This document shows, in pieces, positions 59,212 through 64,000 of a stretch of DNA of 64,000 bases. A program made the position numbers and the translations under genes. This DNA is from Climacium dendroides. Lineage: Eukaryota; Streptophyta; Bryopsida; Hypnales; Climaciaceae. Numbering within the stretch: position 1 is the first letter of the stretch; each line of letters starts with the position of its first letter. Where the stretch lies: the NCBI GenBank assembly GCA_950106755.1, contig OX467083.1, forward strand, positions 43,786,555 to 43,850,554, in the 5' to 3' direction. A model generated the notes under the pieces. It had not been told where the DNA came from and ran no database searches. It was given only the letters and a program-made list of their open reading frames with translations.

Positions 59212-60320
59212 CGTACTACTAACCTTCCAAGATTCTATCTGCCACCGTTCAGGCTAGGCAATCGAAAAGCCTGAAAGCTCACAAAGCTCTCGGTAATATC
59301 CTGGAAAAAAAAAGACATTAGATACTTGTCAGCCTTCACAAGCTGAGGCAGCATAACAAGCACTCTTGAATTTTGCCAATCCCAAGTTTCAAGCAACTGC
59401 GTCACTCAATAGTAGGCTAGTCAGAAGAAGGATGGATTCCATAACCCTACTACCCAATGTGAGCCTAAAGGGTTCCTCAGTAGCACCATAGCAGTGACGA
59501 TGTAAGATGCCAACTTAGCATTGGCTTGAACGGTACTCAATGTATATACATCACTGTCTGTTTGCCAACACCTCAGATACCCTCGGACACACTACAAAAT
59601 AAACCCTAAAATTCAATATAAACACGACAAAACAATCTCACGAGAAACCAACAATTTCCCGACCATTCAACCTCCAAGTCCGCCCAACACAGAGGGATGC
59701 ATTATCCAAGTCGCCAAAAAAAGAAATACGAAACCTCGACCCGCCTCCACTCGCTCCTTTGCTTTCCATCAATTAAACTTCAAACTACAACCGCTACAGA
59801 CACAACATACACACAAACAGCCGAACCTTGCCACAATTCACATCCTCAACACACACATGAGCCGCCATCTGATCACCTACCGATATGACTCCCCCAAACC
59901 CGCAACGATCACGGAACGCACTTCCCCAAGAGGCAAAATACTCACCGAAGACTCGTCGTGCCCCAAAGCTCCATCGAAAGGGAGCTTCGTCCCACCACAG
60001 AAAAGCACCGGAGAGCACACATTATTCTCACATACGTCGGTACAAACGTCAATAAAGAACGGTAACTGCGTTTCGGATTCGGCTCCCCCACTCACTCAGT
60101 CGATCCACACCATCGCGGAACCCAACCAAGCAGTCCCCCAGACCGCGTCACTGCAAAGGCAGAACAACAACCGAGACTTCTTCCCCAAAGGGACAATAGC
60201 CGGCTGGGCTGGTCTTCCCAACTGATGGAAACTGCTATCGGACGCGGCGACTAACTGACGATGGTCGAGACGTCACAAGCCCAAAAGGCTGCTACCAAGG
60301 TGCCGGTCGGTTTCCTTTCA
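59212..60320 (-). promoter_or_regulatory. Leader, probable 5'UTR intron and promoter of the 5-phosphatase gene
   Basis: On the minus strand a donor (CTTCG|GTGAGTATTTT) at 59,945 and a pyrimidine-tract acceptor (TTTTTTTCCAG|GATATT) at 59,301 define a likely 645-bp 5'UTR intron, 90 bases upstream of the ATG. The upstream exon would run beyond 59,946 in the GC-richer stretch toward 60.3 kb. The plus-strand open frame 59,857-60,225 overlaps this leader and is not supported as a gene. Confidence 0.5.
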
Positions 60321-60969
60321 GTTGATTAGAATGCAGGGCGACAACGACGACGAGCCTTCCGTTGCGTCGCCCGAGCTAAGAAGCTGCCCGCGTTGGCGGA
60401 GAGGCAACACCTGAATGCTGGTGAGCGCGGGCTTTCGGGAGGGGGGTGCATTGGGAAGGGGGAGGGCACAAGGCCAGGGAAGCGTGGGCGGGCTCGTCCG
60501 CGTACAAAGTCAAATTTCAAATGGGAGCAGTTTCCGAGGCAATGCGTTCGTTGGGCTGCTGACGGAACTGCAGTAGGGGCGTTGTCAAGGGGGAGGTCAT
60601 TAAAGAGTAGGGGGGTCAGTGTTCAGTTCAACTTTTTCTTTTTTTCTTTTTTCTTTTTTCTTTTTCTTTTTCTATTTTTTGGGGGGACCCATATGTTAGT
60701 TTGCTTGGAGAATGGCGGCAATTTTTGAAAAAAAGGGCATGGGAATGAATTCTTTACCCGGAGATTAATCCTTTTGAGGCAATAATTCTTCTTTTGAGGC
60801 AATAATTCTGCCTTCTGGGGGAGAGTGGACTGGAGAGGGAATTATGGCAATGAGTTGATTTTTTTTTGGTTTTTAATGACTCTGGTGGTGGGGAATTAAG
60901 TTTTGGGGACGAGGGTGTGCCTTTGTATTGACAGAAGGTACATTCAAAATGTCAAGGTGAGTAAGTTAA
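60321..60969. other. GC-rich shoulder and pyrimidine tract
   Basis: A GC-rich patch (60,320-60,600), then a TTTTTC-repeat tract at about 60,632-60,677 followed by GGGGGG. No gene is supported; the 111-codon plus frame through it is low-complexity. Confidence 0.45.
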
Positions 60970-61185
60970 CCCATAAACGTCGACAAGAACGTTTGGCGTC
61001 GGATGGATGATATAGAATCCTTCTAGTAGGACAAATTAAGGTGCAACTATTCATCCTCAGAAATTTTATTGTGAAAAAGGAGACTGAGGTGACTTCCAAT
61101 GAGTGCTTTTGCAATTTTGTAAGTGAATGATTCACACAGTAACCAAAGGGATGATTTCCATGGTTATCGGTCCGTCCTTCAAGGG
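60970..61185 (+). mobile_element. Family B element, intact TTAA-flanked copy
   Basis: 216 bp directly flanked by TTAA at 60,966-60,969 and 61,186-61,189. Ends CCCATAAACG and CTTCAAGGG. It aligns with 51,238-51,461. piggyBac-like by target site and CCC start; no transposase. Confidence 0.75.
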
Positions 61186-61189
61186 TTAA

Positions 61190-62661
61190 GGTGGAGATTC
61201 CCGAGGGGAGTGTTTTTGTTTTTGGAGAAGTGTTGAGGTGGTAGCATAGGAGAAAACGATGTAGCCAAAAATTGTAGTATTCATCTATATTTTGGATAGA
61301 AATCTCATTTCATCTGCCCATATGAATGAGTTTTGTTTAAAATTGGCAATTTCATGTAAATTTCATTACAAAAACTGGAACAACTGCATCATCACCAAAT
61401 TTTTCTTCAATTTTTTCCTTGAGGCTTGATGTTCCCCAATTATTTTTGGTTCTGTTAGGCATTTAAATGTCTAAAAGATTATTGTAGGGACTCCCAAATT
61501 GAGTGCTACTTGTTTTGTCAAATCGTAGCTATTATTATTTGAATCAACATAAAGAAATTCATATTTTCTATTGGCAACCAAAGGGTTTCAAAAGATTTCA
61601 ATGCACCAAATAATGGTTCATTTGGATATTCCATACCATAGTTACAAAGGATCCAAAAAAATTAGAGTAGATGTTGTAAAATTGTTTCTTTGGTGGAGGT
61701 AGATATTGATAACTGGGTGTACATTTAGTGAAGATGGTGCTTTTAGGTCAATGGCATATTTGGAAGTTCCTACCTTACACCTATCTGAAATTGCCACCTA
61801 ATTGTTTTACAATGTAAATGTTTATATATAATATTTCACTTGATACAATGCTTCAAAATGTAAATGCACATCATTACTCTTTATTTAATAACCTACATCT
61901 AAGGTAGTCAAACAGGTCTCACGAGATTTGTCACATGAATAAATGAAAATGAATAGACATAGATTTAGGTTTTGAAATGGAGATGGATTTTACAATACAC
62001 ATAGGATAAAAATACTAGGATATAACTCCTTGAAAATGGAGTGAATCAAACTATAGGCCTTTCCCACATAGACGATTGAATTGAAAAAGAGTCTACTTGG
62101 TCACGTACACCGTTTTTATTGTAAACTTGTATCAAACCCCACATTGATAAAAAAAAAAGTCAAAGTCAAAGTCAATTATAGCATAGGGATATTTTCACAA
62201 AGGCTTTTCCTATCACCAAAATACTTGTTAAGACTATCAACAATTCTTCATTGTTTCTACCTTCATTAGATAGTAACTATTGAACCTATCTAGTTGTTAT
62301 AATGCTACCTAATATAAGGAATATAACTTATAAGTGGTACAAAGAACAATGTTAAATTTGACTTTTCAAACTACTCCCAGCTCTTTCATAAGTCTCATTC
62401 TACAAAAAATTTAAAATTAGTCTTTTGTATTATTGCTTGGTTTGGGCCATTAACAAAAAAAATTTGATGTAAATCATTATTTGAGAGCAAAGAGAATTAT
62501 CCACTTGTGAAGCTGCAATTAGTTATGTCTCCTTATTTCATTTACATATATGTGAACAACAAATAAGTAATTAGACAAGTTGGGTAGTCAACATATATCT
62601 GGTTGCTGTTGATTGTAATATAAAATGAGAGACCTCAAAAGAAGCTAATCAATATTATCTT
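61190..62661. other. AT-rich spacer
   Basis: No gene, RNA or clear repeat border is seen. Confidence 0.5.
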
Positions 62662-64000
62662 TTAATCCCTAAAGGCCAAGCCTACTAAATTAGGCAACAT
62701 AGCAATTTTGGGCAAGTATGTGTGATTGAAGATTTTCATATTGTGGGAGTAAATTTTAATAAACACTCTTAGAAAATGGTGTTCAAGTCAACAAAAATTT
62801 AACAATTTTTTGTTGACTAGGATACTACATTGACCATTTTAACAATTATTTGTTGATTTGGTATAAGCTAATAAAATGGTCATTGAATTTTTGTTGATTC
62901 AAATAGTACAACATCCAAATCAACAAAAAGTTAACACTTTTTTGTTAAGACATGCCTCTCACTTGTTGGTGATAAAAGAGAGGTCACTTTGGTGACATAA
63001 GAGAGGAGAAGACAAGCTCTTTACACAAAGAGGATAATAAAAGGTCAAACAAATCATATGGGATATGTGAATCACTCATTGTCTTAATTCACATATCCCA
63101 CATGGTTTGTTCTACCTTCTACCACTCTATTTGTATAAAGAGCTTGTCTTCTCTTTACTTGTATCACCAAAGTCACCTCTTTTTTGTCACCAATCTCTAA
63201 GTTATAGGAAATAGATCTTTATTCTCCTTAATACAATATGAAGTTTAATCTTTTTCTAATTAAATTATAAAGTTTAATTTATAGTCCTATCTATGTGTTG
63301 TTGTTTGCCTATGACAATTTGCATTGAATTGGTATTTTGTTTGTCAGGTGGTGGCCATTCATTGAACAAATTTATAAATAAATTAATATTATAATTTTTT
63401 TGACTTGACCACCATAACAAAATGAACAACAGTTTTTTGTTAGGTACTATCCAAGACAACGCGACCGAGGATACAAATGACATCAATACTTTTTTGTTAA
63501 TTTTTTGTTATGGTGGTCACTGTTTTTCTACTAGTGAAAAGATGTGGATGAGGAATATCTTTCATGTGTATTAAAATTCAGGACATTAGAAAATGTGAGT
63601 CAAAAGTTATAGCGTAATATGTTACTTTTGTAAATGAACAAATTAAAAAACGGGGAAATTTTAATTAAAATTCAAAAATAAAATTTTGAAATTGATTTTC
63701 TAAATTTATATACACGTAAAAAACTTTGGATCATTCTATTTTGATTAATGAAATGAAAGTTATGAGGAGTTTTAGTTTGCAAACAAGTTATGGATTTTCC
63801 ACTCTAAAATAATCTTTGAAGTCTTTTGTTTAACTCAATTTTCAATATTTTGTAAAAAAATAAAAAGATTAGGTGTAGATTGCTTATTATAACATTACAA
63901 CCATTGGAATTGGCATTTTCAATTCCATAAATAAATTGTTGACAATTTTGTGTTTTGTATTATTCTATACATCTTTCTACTTACTATTTTTTTCCTATAT
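62662..64000 (+). mobile_element. Old family A copy split by later insertions and cut by the window end
   Basis: 62,662-62,760 matches the family A start (ATCCCTAAAGGCCA...GGGCAAGTATG). After about 780 bp of other sequence, 63,541-64,000 continues with the internal family A order (AAAAGTTAT, TGGATCATTC, ATGAAAGTTATG, CATTGGAATT.GCATTTT.AATTCCAT). Strongly diverged. Confidence 0.5.
62966..63193. mobile_element. Fold-back element with about 105-bp arms
   Basis: Begins TTGGTGATAAAAGAGAGGT and ends with its imperfect complement ACCTCTTTTTTGTCACCAA. Internal blocks GAGAAGACAAGCTCTTTA and CATATGGGATATGTGAAT also have inverted partners. The centre is CACTCATTGTCTTA. It lies inside the old family A copy. 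Confidence 0.8.

Noticed and set aside
59857..60225. 122-codon plus-strand frame
   Set aside because: It lies antisense to the 5-phosphatase leader, has no family character, and the minus-strand splice signals explain the region better.
60393..60728. 111-codon plus-strand frame
   Set aside because: Its C-terminal part is a Phe/Ser run from a pyrimidine tract; the rest is GC-rich promoter-like sequence.
1..64000. CRISPR arrays, rRNA, tRNA, bacterial operons
   Set aside because: No regular repeat-spacer array and no recognisable rRNA or tRNA was seen on reading; intron-rich genes rule out a prokaryotic origin.

Overview
The window looks like nuclear DNA of a land plant. It is AT-rich, its genes are cut by many short-to-medium GT-AG introns, and three genes belong to conserved plant families: a ProT-type proline transporter, a membrane-anchored M16 peptidase of the PQQL-like type, and a type I inositol polyphosphate 5-phosphatase. 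A short coiled-coil gene is also present. A seedless plant (moss, lycophyte or fern) is my guess, but the sequence alone does not fix the lineage. All exon boundaries come from reading frame, splice signals and, where stated, recalled family similarity; no search was run.

Layout. 2.6-6.9 kb: proline transporter (+). 7.7-9.5 kb: small transposons, one nested in another. 9,756-26,098: one large Mutator-like (MULE) element. It has matching 76-77 bp terminal inverted repeats and a perfect 10-bp target-site duplication. It holds two divergently transcribed genes: a 12-exon gene (-) combining a ParB/sulfiredoxin-like domain with a degenerate N6/N4 DNA-methyltransferase-like domain, and a MULE transposase (+) with WRKY-GCM1-like and SWIM zinc motifs. 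Each has one in-frame stop that, if real, disables it. A GC-richer satellite with repeated palindromes fills intron 1 of the ParB-methyltransferase gene. 26.1-35.4 kb: AT-rich transposon debris. 36.1-44.2 kb: M16 peptidase (-), 21 exons. 46.2-46.7 kb: a MITE and a long hairpin. 47.3-54.9 kb: seven-exon coiled-coil gene (+) with transposon-filled introns. 56.9-59.2 kb: inositol 5-phosphatase (-). 60.3-64 kb: more small transposons and a fold-back element.

The host genes look unrelated in function and are simply neighbours. The two genes in the large element sit back to back about 1.3-1.5 kb apart between the same terminal repeats, so they most likely moved as one unit. The transposase would mobilise the element. 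The ParB-methyltransferase-like protein is a candidate accessory factor acting on DNA or chromatin. This is the most unusual thing in the window.

The small repeats fall into families, named here A-E for this window only. A (about 0.93 kb) and B (about 0.22-0.24 kb) have TTAA target sites and CCC-starting ends, as piggyBac-type elements do. C is a repeat of about 0.3 kb with unresolved ends. D is a 0.32-kb MITE with 4-5 bp target duplications. E has TTCGTTAAAATG termini. Nested insertions give a partial relative age order.
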